Of a DNA stretch of 48,935 nt, positions 10,913 to 20,111 are shown piece by piece (positions within the stretch are counted from its first letter, which is position 1; each line of letters starts with the position of its first letter). The notes beneath the pieces are model-generated. The model did no database searches and was not told where the DNA came from. It worked only from the letters and a program-made list of their open reading frames with translations. This DNA is from Roseovarius sp. Lineage in GTDB: Bacteria > Pseudomonadota > Alphaproteobacteria > Rhodobacterales > Rhodobacteraceae. The stretch is from NCBI GenBank assembly GCA_029212365.1, contig JARGOC010000028.1, positions 1 through 48,935 on the forward strand. The letters are read 5' to 3'. The position numbers and the translations under genes are program-made.

Positions 10913-12265
10913 ATGGCTTCGAAAACAACATTGAATGCAAAGAACCTTGCAGCGCTCGGCGCTGAGCGGTTGGCCGACCTTCTTCTTGAGGTCACCAAAG
11001 GTAATGCTGGAGCTAAGCGGCGACTGAGGCTGGAGCTGGCAAAAGAAGCCGGCTCCGGGAATGTCGCTCGGGAGATCCGCAAGCGGCTTAGCACCATTGC
11101 GAGATCGCGTTCGTTTGTTGACTGGCAGGGCCGCAATGCCTTCGCGGCTGACTTAGACATGCAGAGACGCGCCATCGTTTCTCAAGTTGGGCCGGTCGAT
11201 CCAACAGGGGCGTTTGATCTGATCTGGCGGTTCGTAGCTCTTGCGAATGGGGTCTATGAACGTTGCGATGACAGTACGGGCAAGGTGCAGTCGATTTTTT
11301 ACGAAGCCTGTGAAGACCTGATCGATCTGGCCGAGGTTGCCGCGCCGGACCCGCTTGTCCTGGCAGACCAGTTGCTGGAGGCCTTGGCCGATGATGATTA
11401 TGGGCATTATCCAACTTTGATATCAGGTCTTGCTTCAGTCTTGGGTTCAGAAGGATTGCAGCACCTTAAAGCTGGGATCACCACTTCGGGAATTGATCTG
11501 TCGAACAACTACGCGCTGCGCATGGCGCTCGAGCAGATTGCGGATGTCGAAGGTGATGTAGACGCCTACATTGACCAACAGAGTGATCTGGCGCGAAAGG
11601 CACCACAGGTTGCCGCTGAAATAGCTCGCCGTCTTCTTGAAGCAGGGCGGGTTGAGGACGCACGGGGCGCTATTAATGCGCCAGATGGAAAAGATCGCGG
11701 ATGGATACCCTATGAGTGGGAAGCAATACGGATCAGCGTGATGCGAGCGATGGGGGAACCCGAAGCGGCGCGGGACTTTATGTGGGCGTGTTATGCTCGC
11801 AGCCTTAATCAAGACCATCTGCGCGCATGGCTTGGCGGGCTGCCAGATTTCGAAGATGTTGAAGCCGAGACCCGCGCCATGGAACACGCGCTAGGTTTTG
11901 AAAGTTTCACGACAGCTCTCCATTTTCTGATGACTTGGCCCGAGATTGAGCAGGCTGCAGTTCTTATCACAAACCGTGCCTCCGAGATTGATGGGCATCA
12001 CTATGAGCTTTTGGGACCGGCGTCCGACGCCCTTGAGGACCGCCATCCACTGGCCGCCACACTTTTGAAACGCGGCCTGATCGATTTTGCGCTGCAGAAT
12101 TCACGGGTCAAACGTTATCGCCATGCAGCGCGCCACTTGCGAGAGTGCAAGAACCTGGCGGTTCGAATTGATGACTTCGCACAATTTGAAACGCACGAGG
12201 CTTATCTCGACGGCTTGAAACAGTCTCATGGGAAGAAGACATCATTTTGGGGGGCGGTTGTTTAG
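10913..12265 (+). CDS. DUF6880 family protein
   Basis: The 450-residue protein begins MASKTTLNAKNLAALGAERL and is almost entirely alpha-helical, with features of the DUF6880 family: an N-terminal helical domain rich in Leu, Ala, Arg and Glu, then repeat-like helical pairs (about residues 100-420). No catalytic motif or membrane segment is visible. The function is unknown. It converges on the defence island, whose last gene ends 133 bases away, so it may be an island-edge gene rather than part of the minus-strand operon. Confidence 0.7.
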   Translation: MASKTTLNAKNLAALGAERLADLLLEVTKGNAGAKRRLRLELAKEAGSGNVAREIRKRLSTIARSRSFVDWQGRNAFAADLDMQRRAIVSQVGPVDPTGAFDLIWRFVALANGVYERCDDSTGKVQSIFYEACEDLIDLAEVAAPDPLVLADQLLEALADDDYGHYPTLISGLASVLGSEGLQHLKAGITTSGIDLSNNYALRMALEQIADVEGDVDAYIDQQSDLARKAPQVAAEIARRLLEAGRVEDARGAINAPDGKDRGWIPYEWEAIRISVMRAMGEPEAARDFMWACYARSLNQDHLRAWLGGLPDFEDVEAETRAMEHALGFESFTTALHFLMTWPEIEQAAVLITNRASEIDGHHYELLGPASDALEDRHPLAATLLKRGLIDFALQNSRVKRYRHAARHLRECKNLAVRIDDFAQFETHEAYLDGLKQSHGKKTSFWGAVV

Positions 12266-12299
12266 TATTCAGCTCACGGTGAGGGTAAGAGGGGCTATG

Positions 12300-12329
12300 T
12301 TCATTATTTGTTCTTTTTCGCATAATGAA
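12300..12329. terminator. AT-rich hairpin between convergent genes
   Basis: TTCATTAT (12300-12307) and ATAATGAA (12322-12329) form a perfect 8-bp stem with a 14-base loop, between the convergent DUF6880 and PD-(D/E)xK genes. The stem is AT-only and no strong U-tract follows it on either strand, so it is a weak terminator candidate at best. Confidence 0.25.
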
Positions 12330-12398
12330 GTTTATGTTAAATTTAGAACGCATCAGGGGATATCTGCACCTCATAGACCACACGCAACACATTAAACC

Positions 12399-13574
12399 TT
12401 AAGCTAAGAAATTGATCTGAGATCGATAAAGCCTGCCATCTCGCAACTCTCCGCTTGAACCGTCAGAGTCACTTTCAATTTTGCCTCGGGCTAAATTTTC
12501 TTGAGCTTCATCAAGTACGTCATCTGGCAGTCCGTCGCTCTCAGCCTGCGCTTCCCAGTACTCAACTACGTCAGAGGCAACTTCAGTCTTCACCCGCGCG
12601 CGCGCAAATGTGCCTTTGGGGGTTTCAATCCTAAAGGGTAGCTCAAAAGTTGCTTCACGACCAAAGTATCCATCCTTCATATCCAACCGTTTGAGATCTT
12701 CGATCCCGGCAGCACGAAATCGCTCACTTCTATCGCGACTACCCGCGTAGAGGATAGTGTCAGCTCTATTTTCAGGATTGTCCCCAAATGGCGCGGCAAC
12801 AAATCTTGACATGTTGGGAGCTCCGGCAAGGGTCAAACAGCGCGCGATCTTTCCGCGCGCCATAGTTTCGAGCGTTTGATCAACCTCGTCGTCTTCAATT
12901 TCTAATGGGGGAACCTCAGGTTCTGGATCGCGAATGACAAAACGACTGTTTGTAGCAAGGTCAGTCCGCGCTATTTCAAAGCCGGTAACGAGAGATTCTC
13001 CACAAATTGAGCTCGCAAATCGTATCGCATTTTTCTGCAAGACACCCCCGCTCAACTGTCTATTGCCATAGTCTGGCCCCGACTGGGTGCCCTTGCATTC
13101 AATAACATGCCACTTGCCGGCCCCGTCGACACCAACGAAGTCGGGCGATTTGCGAGGACCACTTTTCGCCTTAGACGCTGTAATGTTGCACCGAACACGG
13201 TGTGACAAACGATCAATAAAGTACTTTCCATCGCAGAACATTTGCAGGCCAAGAGCTCGTGACATCAAATGCATTGACATCCCCATCCCAAAATCATCGG
13301 AAAGAATAGTTTTTTGATGTGGATCAAGCTCTGAAAAATCATCACCTAATCTGAATTCGGAGTCAGGCGACAAAGCCCCAAAATAACGCATCCACGCCCA
13401 AGAAGCATTGATCGAATGACGCGCGGCATGCGACGGAACCGTGCAGTACCCAATCATCAACATGAAGGCGAAGATATCGATGTCTTGCTCTCCTTGTAGG
13501 TTCAGAAGGGACTGCGGGGGTGTATTATTAGGCCACGTTTTTGGTTTTAAACGTACGTTCAAAGATCGATGCAT
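12399..13574 (-). CDS. PD-(D/E)xK nuclease-like protein, last gene of the defence island
   Basis: I do not recognise the family of this 391-residue protein. Residues near 145-165 read SPDFVGVDGAGKWHVIECKG, which matches the PD-(D/E)xK nuclease signature (PD, then about ten residues, then E-x-K) of restriction-endonuclease-fold enzymes. The rest is mixed, with an acidic linker rich in Glu and Asp near residues 220-240. The frame opens with a TTG six bases upstream; the ATG at 13574 is preferred. It lies 135 bases after the CoiA-like gene on the same strand. It could be the DNA-cutting effector of the island, or an independent restriction-type gene. Confidence 0.6.
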   Translation of the reverse strand: MHRSLNVRLKPKTWPNNTPPQSLLNLQGEQDIDIFAFMLMIGYCTVPSHAARHSINASWAWMRYFGALSPDSEFRLGDDFSELDPHQKTILSDDFGMGMSMHLMSRALGLQMFCDGKYFIDRLSHRVRCNITASKAKSGPRKSPDFVGVDGAGKWHVIECKGTQSGPDYGNRQLSGGVLQKNAIRFASSICGESLVTGFEIARTDLATNSRFVIRDPEPEVPPLEIEDDEVDQTLETMARGKIARCLTLAGAPNMSRFVAAPFGDNPENRADTILYAGSRDRSERFRAAGIEDLKRLDMKDGYFGREATFELPFRIETPKGTFARARVKTEVASDVVEYWEAQAESDGLPDDVLDEAQENLARGKIESDSDGSSGELRDGRLYRSQINFLA

Positions 13575-13709
13575 AGTCAAAAATATTCCATTTTATCCAA
13601 AGATTACCGTTAGCTGAAAATGTGACTTTATCGTTTTTTAACTTCGTCGCAACGAACCAGCACCGGAAACGCGAGAGGCCCTCCAAGCAATCGATCGCAG
13701 TAGCCATCG

Positions 13710-15002
13710 TCACAGCGCCCACGCAGGGAGCATACCAAGATCAGATAGTCTGCGGCGCACAAATGGATCCAGCGCTTCGGGAAAAAGCTCTTTAAGCAAT
13801 GTCCACTCAGGCGAAGTTTCGTCAACTTGAACGATATCACCTTTGCGATGCCCCACAATTGATCGCTTGAGATGATCGCCAACAGAGCTTCTCAAGACTT
13901 TCTTAGCTGCGGTATTTTGGATCAAAGTCGTCAGCAGCGCAGCATAAGGAGCAAGCGAACCTGAATTTTGATAGGTGTTCATCATTCCTGCAGTGTTTGG
14001 ATGATCGCTTGCGAAGTTTTCTGGCTTGCCAGCCGCGTCGGCGACAAGTGAAAATGCGGCCGCCACAAGCCGGTCAATACGCTGCCGTTCTGGAAACTGT
14101 TCAAGTTCATCAATATCAAGGTTTTTCATCCTATCGCCCCAACGCCGAAGTGCCTTAAAGTAAGGCAAGCGGCGCGCGTTGACCTCCTCCAGCATAGCAC
14201 TGGCCTGACGATCTTCGTAGTAAGGCAGCTTCGTGTTTGGAATGGTCAGCGCATCAAATCGAACCAATATGGGAGGAGCATATCCCTCCCCTTCAGCGAG
14301 ATAACAATTGAATACCAGCGTTTTCGTTTCTCGTGAGGCTTGCACCGCTTGCTGGTCCATAACGAAGGCGTTCCCGCGGTGACGGTGCACTACATCTGAA
14401 ACAGCCTGTGGAATGTGGTTGGTATCGAACGAAGACAACACCCAGAGCAACGGAATGCCTTCACGTTCGTAATGAACACATCGTTGAGACACTTCGGTCT
14501 GAAACGTATGCGACATTTGGTATTCTATCGCGAACTCGCCAACCCCTTCCCACTCGATAAGCACGTCCGGATAGCGCCCAAAGTCTGCTTTTGTCGGGGG
14601 TAGATAAGCGTCTACAGCGGATTTTACGTACCTAGAATCAGCTTTGGCCAGCTCTTCGATAAGGTCGCACATTCGACGATGTGCTTCAGATTCTTGGCGT
14701 CCCTGATATTGCCCAGCCCGCACGTTGTCTGGTTTTTGATTGTCCCCAGTGAACCAAGGGCAGCTCGGGTTGGACCCGGCATAATGTGCAAAGAGCGGTT
14801 TGTTCTTTGCTGTTCGAATGTAAACATCCCCTTGGCAAAGTAAGCATCTCGCAATGAGGCCCGGTTTTCCACTGCGATGATCGGTAATACCCGCTCGCAG
14901 CGCTTCCCAACCTGCGCGAGGCATTTTTATCAAGTCCGATATCGAGAGCGGCCCAAGATCATCGAAGATGACCTCTTGGATAATCCGGCTTGGTTTCAGC
15001 AT
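13710..15002 (-). CDS. CoiA/DUF6035-like protein with predicted nuclease domain
   Basis: The 430-residue product has an N-terminal region CLLCQGDVYIR followed by FAHYAG and CPW, the Cys/His arrangement seen in competence protein CoiA and DUF6035 relatives. This is followed by YPDVLIEWEGVGEFAIEYQMS (about residues 143-163), which resembles a PD-(D/E)xK core in which Gln replaces the final Lys, as in CoiA. A large helical C-terminal domain follows. Such proteins are linked to processing of incoming DNA or to defence. It is separated by 260 bases from the upstream DUF4238 gene, so it may have its own promoter. Confidence 0.65.
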   Translation of the reverse strand: MLKPSRIIQEVIFDDLGPLSISDLIKMPRAGWEALRAGITDHRSGKPGLIARCLLCQGDVYIRTAKNKPLFAHYAGSNPSCPWFTGDNQKPDNVRAGQYQGRQESEAHRRMCDLIEELAKADSRYVKSAVDAYLPPTKADFGRYPDVLIEWEGVGEFAIEYQMSHTFQTEVSQRCVHYEREGIPLLWVLSSFDTNHIPQAVSDVVHRHRGNAFVMDQQAVQASRETKTLVFNCYLAEGEGYAPPILVRFDALTIPNTKLPYYEDRQASAMLEEVNARRLPYFKALRRWGDRMKNLDIDELEQFPERQRIDRLVAAAFSLVADAAGKPENFASDHPNTAGMMNTYQNSGSLAPYAALLTTLIQNTAAKKVLRSSVGDHLKRSIVGHRKGDIVQVDETSPEWTLLKELFPEALDPFVRRRLSDLGMLPAWAL

Positions 15003-15262
15003 GTTTCTAGTAGGTTTTGGCTATCTTGGTTGCTGTTTGCTCGCACAGCAAAATGGTTTTTGTTCGTGGGCGATGCCCCTGTCCTATGCTTTGTCAAAGT
15101 CATCCAGCCATTCTCCCACACAAACCGGCTACGAACCGGATATTTAAAAACGTCTTCTGTCGCAGGTTGCATCCCGTTGCGACTAGTCGTGCCTGGGGCG
15201 CGCCTCGTGTCTCCAGAAAACTCAAAAAAAGCTTAGCACGGTCAACCAATATGTTTTCAGCT
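15003..15262. other. gap inside the defence island
   Basis: This 260-base stretch between the DUF4238 and CoiA-like genes shows no conserved open frame in either direction. It is the largest gap in the minus-strand block and could carry a promoter for the last two genes. I found no convincing hairpin terminator in it. Confidence 0.4.
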
Positions 15263-16189
15263 TCATAATCTCATGTGTGATGAGCCGACGCTCCGTTCGA
15301 AGATCTTCTTATTTGGAGTATCACTCACAATCTCAAAGCCAGCCCATTCGAGATGTTCTTGCAATCCATCAGAAGGGCAAACCATATGCTCTACTTTTGG
15401 CCAGAAACCAAACTGTCCCACTATCTGCCTCTTCAATCCCTGTTCGGCGTCTGGGCTCACTTTTTCGTTGGTGAAGCTGCCATCAAAGTCACCTAAACTC
15501 AAAATAACATAGGAGTTTGGCGTCAACGGCATCAATTGAGAAACTGGTTCCAGTCCGAGTTGTACGGAACGAAGCGCAGAATTTGTTGGAACTTTCATCG
15601 GATGAACGGGGGTGGTGCAGAGATACGTTGGTTCAGAAACTTGGCAAACAGCTATACCAGATGAGTAGAACTCATCAGTCGACCATCGAGCATTGGCTGC
15701 AGCTTCATTTACATAAGCCTCCATCAAAGTTCGATCAGAGCGAAGCAACGCATACATCTCCTTCTCTTCTTCGGAAAACTGCATTCCAGAGTTAGGTTGG
15801 CTGGCCAACTGCGCCAACTCCTGAATGGTACTGCGGTAATGCGGTGTGCGAACCTCAAAATTGCGAATTAGGCTGTAGAGAACGGATCGGTCCGATGCAT
15901 CTAGGTCTGCAATGGCTCCATTAACTATCTTGTGCCAAGTTTTGCTCTTCGAAATTGGCGTCTCGATGTTTTTATTTATTGTTGTTTCTATCGAAATAGG
16001 TGCCCCATTCTCGGTGTGTACGTAAAAGTCTGTTTCGAAGGCAATCGACTTTATTGAAGTCTGTGCCCATACAGCTCTATTTCCATGTTTGCGAACCGCA
16101 GTTACTTTCTTTCGTTCCTCATCAACAGCAAAATTTCGAAGAAAAAACTGCGGCACGTAGTGATGTCTTCTGGGCTCTTCGTTTGGCAT
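15263..16189 (-). CDS. DUF4238 family protein
   Basis: The 308-residue protein starts MPNEEPRRHHYVPQFFLRNFA, and HHYVPQFxLRNF is the hallmark of the DUF4238 family. These proteins are recurrent in bacterial defence islands, and their biochemical activity is unknown to me. An in-frame GTG lies nine bases upstream, but the ATG at 16189 has an AAGGTG ribosome binding site at the right distance. Only 12 bases separate it from the end of the SbcC-like gene, so the two are surely co-transcribed, which suggests it works with the nuclease/ATPase pair. Confidence 0.75.
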   Translation of the reverse strand: MPNEEPRRHHYVPQFFLRNFAVDEERKKVTAVRKHGNRAVWAQTSIKSIAFETDFYVHTENGAPISIETTINKNIETPISKSKTWHKIVNGAIADLDASDRSVLYSLIRNFEVRTPHYRSTIQELAQLASQPNSGMQFSEEEKEMYALLRSDRTLMEAYVNEAAANARWSTDEFYSSGIAVCQVSEPTYLCTTPVHPMKVPTNSALRSVQLGLEPVSQLMPLTPNSYVILSLGDFDGSFTNEKVSPDAEQGLKRQIVGQFGFWPKVEHMVCPSDGLQEHLEWAGFEIVSDTPNKKIFERSVGSSHMRL

Positions 16190-16201
16190 AGCTGTCACCT
16201 T

Positions 16202-18844
16202 TTAAATCGCTTTAGTTTCGATGAATGCCCTTGTGCCGCCTAGATCAGAAAATGCCCGAGTCCGACAACTCAGCACGATGATCTGTTGATCCTTCGCTGC
16301 GTGCGACAGCATGTCGAACATTGTTGAAATCCGCTCGTCATCTGTATGTACAAGTGCGTCATCAAGGATTAGGGGCACCTGCCTGCCCTGTTTCGCGAAC
16401 AACTTTGCGAAAGCCAGCCGAGTCAAAATAGCGATCTGCTCATAGGCTCCGCCTGACAAAACGTTGATGTCGTCCTCAACACCATTGCGGATGATTTTGC
16501 CAACAAGCATCTTGTCAGGATCGAGTTCAAAATCAGCCCCGGCGTGCAACTGCGCCAGCAGCGGGCGTAGCTCGTTGCGGATCGGTTCGAAGTAGGTTTC
16601 TTGGGCATCTTTGCGTGCTTCATCAAGATGCGCGATGAGCATGTTCAAAGCCTTCGCTTGTAGCTCGTATCGCTTGGCGCGCTCCACTGCCTTCTCAAGT
16701 TGATCGGATACTTCTGCGAGTTTTTCCTCCACTGCGCCTTCAGACTGCGTCTCGATAGCCCCGTCCACGCGCGCAAGTTCGCGTTCCAGTTTGTTTACTT
16801 CATCGCGGTCTGCTTTATCAGCGCTGATCAGTCGTTCATGGGTGGATCTAGCTACGTTGAGATCGGGCGCGTTCAGCTTTAAGTCTGCAAGGGTCTGAGC
16901 AGCCTTCTCTTCCTTCGCAGCCTCATCGTCACGGGATGTTTGCAGTGAGACAAGGGCGGCATCTTCACCCTGAGGCTTTGCCAGAAATTTCTTTTCCACC
17001 AGAAGATGGTTCAGCACGCCGGTGGCTTCAGCAACATCATTTGCAGCTTGCGTGACCGCCGTCTGAAGCGCTTGGATGTTGGACCTGAGGTCCTCAAGAT
17101 CATCATCAAGACCTATTATTTGTGCTTCGATCTGCTCAGCGGAAAGGTCCTCAGGTTGCGGGCTAGCTGAGTCTGGGAGCGGATCATCCTGCGAATGACC
17201 AAGCTCTTTGCAAAGCGCCTGCCATTCCTCATCCAGAGCCTCGACGCCATCAGGCGCCAACCCTCTGATTTCGGCTAAGGCGACAGTCTTGTCGTTCGCC
17301 GCGCCTTGACCCGCATTAAAAGCGTTGCGGGCATCTTGCACCGATGGAACGCCAAACGTCTGAAGAGCTGCTGCGTGTTCTGCTTCCAATGCATCTGGAT
17401 CTTCGATACCCGCCCCTGCCCCAACCGCTGGGGAGAGATTGATAGCTCCAAACCCTGAGAGTTTCAGTGTGAGGGGTCGGTCAATCAGTGTTTCTTTTTT
17501 ATGTTCGAGTGCGAATCCATCGCATTCGGCAGTGCCTGATTTCGACGGCTCGACTGAAAATTTGGCAAATTGCGCGCGCCGTTGCTCATGTGCGATGCTG
17601 ATACGCCGCTCAAGATCAACAAGGTGATCGAGGTCAGTCTGCGTAATTTCGGTACGCTCCAAAATCACGTCCGCATCCCATAGCTTCTTCTGAGGTACTG
17701 AAAGCTGGAGGGTGAGATCAGCGAGCACACGCAACCTCTCCCACTTTTGGAGGGATTTTTCGGCCGCTCGGGCTGCGCTCAAAGATTGGACCAGATCGCG
17801 GCGCTCCGCTTCTTTTTGTGCAATGACCGCCTTTGCGTCCGCCAGCGCACTATCTGACTTACGTTGCACAGCTCGAAGATCGGACGTCTGCGCCTCTTTC
17901 AACGTGATCTCATCAACGAGCTTCTGACGGCGTTCTTGTGTGTCTGTGATGTCTTTGATTTGGCGGATGAGCTGGTTTTTTTCAGCTACGATCAATTGTA
18001 GCGCTTTATCGGCGTCCGTTACACTGCGATCGTGCTGCTGTGCCTTTTGATAGGCTTCTTCGGCCGAAGCGAGTTGGTGAACCCGTGCTTCCTGTTTTTG
18101 CGGATCATGCAATGCCTGCAAGCGCGATTTGGCCTGCCGTTTGACCGCTAAGGCCTGCGAGAGAACTTTAACATCTGCTTCCAACCGCTCCTTACGACCG
18201 AGCAATTCATCGACTTTATCCTCGATTGCTTTCCACGGGCTTCCAGCCTTTGCCTTGAGACCTTTGGTAGCCAAGGCATCCAATTCTTTGCGGCATTGTT
18301 CGACAATCTTGTCCATGCGCCGCCCGCCTGTGACCGCATCGATTTGACCTCGCACGCTGGACATCAAGTCGCGGCGCGCCGCGACGTTGCTGGCGTCCTT
18401 GTCCTTACCCTCTGGATCAACATGGGTCGCCCCTTGCCTCACCCAAAGCAACCCCGCAGGTCCTTTGTTCACCTTGTTGATGTTCTCTTCAATCCAAGCT
18501 TCAGCGTCACCTTGTTGCTTGATGACCTGCCCGCTTGAACAGTCGATGATTTTCGCTGATTTTTGGACTAAAAAAGATTTCTCAACCCGAAATTCCGTCC
18601 CATCAATCTCGACAACAGCTGCCACGGATGCGGCACCACCGGAATAGGGCTGTAGGCTCTTAACCTCTTGTGAGGATGACCCGTGCGGTACGAAGAATAA
18701 TGCATGCAAAGCGTCAAAGAAGGTCGACTTTCCCGCCTCATTCTCTGCTGTGATGGTCGTCAAACCGTCGCCAAAAGGCCCAAGCTGCGCTTTCTGACCA
18801 CCAAACCGACGAACATTCGTCAACTCAAGCTGGCGCAGCTTCAT
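16202..18844 (-). CDS. SbcC/YhaN-like SMC-type ATPase
   Basis: This 880-residue ABC/SMC-type ATPase has an N-terminal Walker A (ENEAGKST, residues 34-41), a long Glu/Lys/Gln-rich coiled coil across the middle, and a C-terminal signature LSGGAYEQ (from about 796) with Walker B LILDD (about 825-829). The N-terminal block resembles the AAA_27/YhaN type. No mid-molecule CxxC zinc hook is visible, unlike canonical Rad50/SbcC. The ATG overlaps the stop of the SbcD-like gene by four bases, so the two should form an Mre11/Rad50-like complex that processes DNA ends. The defence-island setting points to action on foreign DNA. Confidence 0.85.
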   Translation of the reverse strand: MKLRQLELTNVRRFGGQKAQLGPFGDGLTTITAENEAGKSTFFDALHALFFVPHGSSSQEVKSLQPYSGGAASVAAVVEIDGTEFRVEKSFLVQKSAKIIDCSSGQVIKQQGDAEAWIEENINKVNKGPAGLLWVRQGATHVDPEGKDKDASNVAARRDLMSSVRGQIDAVTGGRRMDKIVEQCRKELDALATKGLKAKAGSPWKAIEDKVDELLGRKERLEADVKVLSQALAVKRQAKSRLQALHDPQKQEARVHQLASAEEAYQKAQQHDRSVTDADKALQLIVAEKNQLIRQIKDITDTQERRQKLVDEITLKEAQTSDLRAVQRKSDSALADAKAVIAQKEAERRDLVQSLSAARAAEKSLQKWERLRVLADLTLQLSVPQKKLWDADVILERTEITQTDLDHLVDLERRISIAHEQRRAQFAKFSVEPSKSGTAECDGFALEHKKETLIDRPLTLKLSGFGAINLSPAVGAGAGIEDPDALEAEHAAALQTFGVPSVQDARNAFNAGQGAANDKTVALAEIRGLAPDGVEALDEEWQALCKELGHSQDDPLPDSASPQPEDLSAEQIEAQIIGLDDDLEDLRSNIQALQTAVTQAANDVAEATGVLNHLLVEKKFLAKPQGEDAALVSLQTSRDDEAAKEEKAAQTLADLKLNAPDLNVARSTHERLISADKADRDEVNKLERELARVDGAIETQSEGAVEEKLAEVSDQLEKAVERAKRYELQAKALNMLIAHLDEARKDAQETYFEPIRNELRPLLAQLHAGADFELDPDKMLVGKIIRNGVEDDINVLSGGAYEQIAILTRLAFAKLFAKQGRQVPLILDDALVHTDDERISTMFDMLSHAAKDQQIIVLSCRTRAFSDLGGTRAFIETKAI

Positions 18845-19959
18845 TGGGACGGCTCCTGTTGGGAAATGTGGAACAAATGTGTCAAAGCAATTTTGGCGAT
18901 CTGGACATCCTCAGCTGTCCGGCCCTGAAGGTCAGTTGCTTCAAAAAGGCTGTCTGCGGCGGCCCGCAAAGCGCCACCTGTAGCAATCAGATCAAGATCA
19001 TCGACGGCCTGCTCGATACCCAATCGGTCGAAGATGGCTTCGAAGTAATGAAAGTCATCAGCGATCTGTTTGCACGTATCTCGCAGCTGGCTTTGTTCAA
19101 GCAGTCCAAGCCTCCCAGATGCATCAAACCGAACCAATGTCTTGTCCCGATCCGAAGCTGGGAGTGCCTCGGTCAATTGCTCCACCGGATCCGCGCCCGC
19201 AAAGAATTCGAGCGCCAGTAGTCGCCACTCGAATTGTCCAATGGGGACAGGTGTCACCTGCGGGACATCACCCGGCGCTGCAATCTCGACGAGCAGCGCA
19301 CCCGCTTCGGCATGCCCCTTGAAGCTGTCCGCCTCAGGACTGCCTGAATACCAAGTCCGTGATGTGATCGACTTTTGGCCGTGCCAATCGCCAAGGGCCA
19401 AATAGTCAAGATTGGATAGCTCTGCTCTATCCGGTCGAATGACCGCAACTGTCCCCTCTTCGCTGCCAAAATCCAGAATCCCGCCGTGTGCCAGGCCAAA
19501 CCTGAAACGCTCGTCCGTCGATGCGTCCGTCATCCAATCCGTGAGGTCGACGCCTGGGTTCCGCACCGCTGGCGGGGCCGGTAGGATTGCTACCTGATCC
19601 CCGAGTTCGATAACGTCGGGTGTCAGCGCGAGCACAACGTTTTCTGGCTTGTCGCGCTCCATCCGCTCCCAAAGATCAACAGCTGCAAGGCTGTCGTGGT
19701 TTCCGGGCAGTAGGACCCATTGTAAGTCTGGGAATTCGCCCATGACGTCAAGCGCGCGTCGAACCACCTTAGAGGGCGGCGCTTCGGCGTCGAAGGTATC
19801 TCCGGCAATCAAGATGAACTCAGCATTGCTGGTCCGTGCCGCATCTCCAAGACGCCGCAATGCGTCAAGACGGGCCATGCGTAGCGCTGCCTGTGTATCA
19901 GCGTCGAACCGGCCGAAGGGCTTTGCAAGGTGAAGATCGGCTGTATGAATAAATCGCAC
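18841..19959 (-). CDS. SbcD/Mre11/YhaO-like metallophosphoesterase
   Basis: The 372-residue protein has the calcineurin-like phosphoesterase motifs in order: HTADLHL (D-x-H) at residues 5-11, AGDTFD, GNHD, AHGG and GDWHG. This is the DNA exonuclease/endonuclease set of Mre11 and SbcD, using two metal ions. The frame opens with a TTG at 19974, but a GTG at 19959 gives the usual start VRFIHTADLHL with GGGAG upstream, so I prefer it. It overlaps the downstream SMC-type ATPase gene by four bases, the standard nuclease-then-ATPase order. Chromosomal YhaO/YhaN-type repair pairs are the closest functional comparison. Confidence 0.85.
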   Translation of the reverse strand: MRFIHTADLHLAKPFGRFDADTQAALRMARLDALRRLGDAARTSNAEFILIAGDTFDAEAPPSKVVRRALDVMGEFPDLQWVLLPGNHDSLAAVDLWERMERDKPENVVLALTPDVIELGDQVAILPAPPAVRNPGVDLTDWMTDASTDERFRFGLAHGGILDFGSEEGTVAVIRPDRAELSNLDYLALGDWHGQKSITSRTWYSGSPEADSFKGHAEAGALLVEIAAPGDVPQVTPVPIGQFEWRLLALEFFAGADPVEQLTEALPASDRDKTLVRFDASGRLGLLEQSQLRDTCKQIADDFHYFEAIFDRLGIEQAVDDLDLIATGGALRAAADSLFEATDLQGRTAEDVQIAKIALTHLFHISQQEPSQ

Positions 19960-20111
19960 CAGAAAAGCTCCCAAAATCTCTTAGTCACCACCGTAGGTCT
20001 TTGGTGATATGCCTGCAAACCAACAATCCCAATGAATAACGCAATGGGAACATGCAATTGCTGAATTTCGACGCCACACCATTCAAAGGCTGGTAGTCAA
20101 AAATGAAAGTT

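Noticed and set aside
12300..12329. Hairpin as a strong terminator between convergent genes
   Set aside because: The stem is AT-only without a T-run; kept only as a low-confidence feature.
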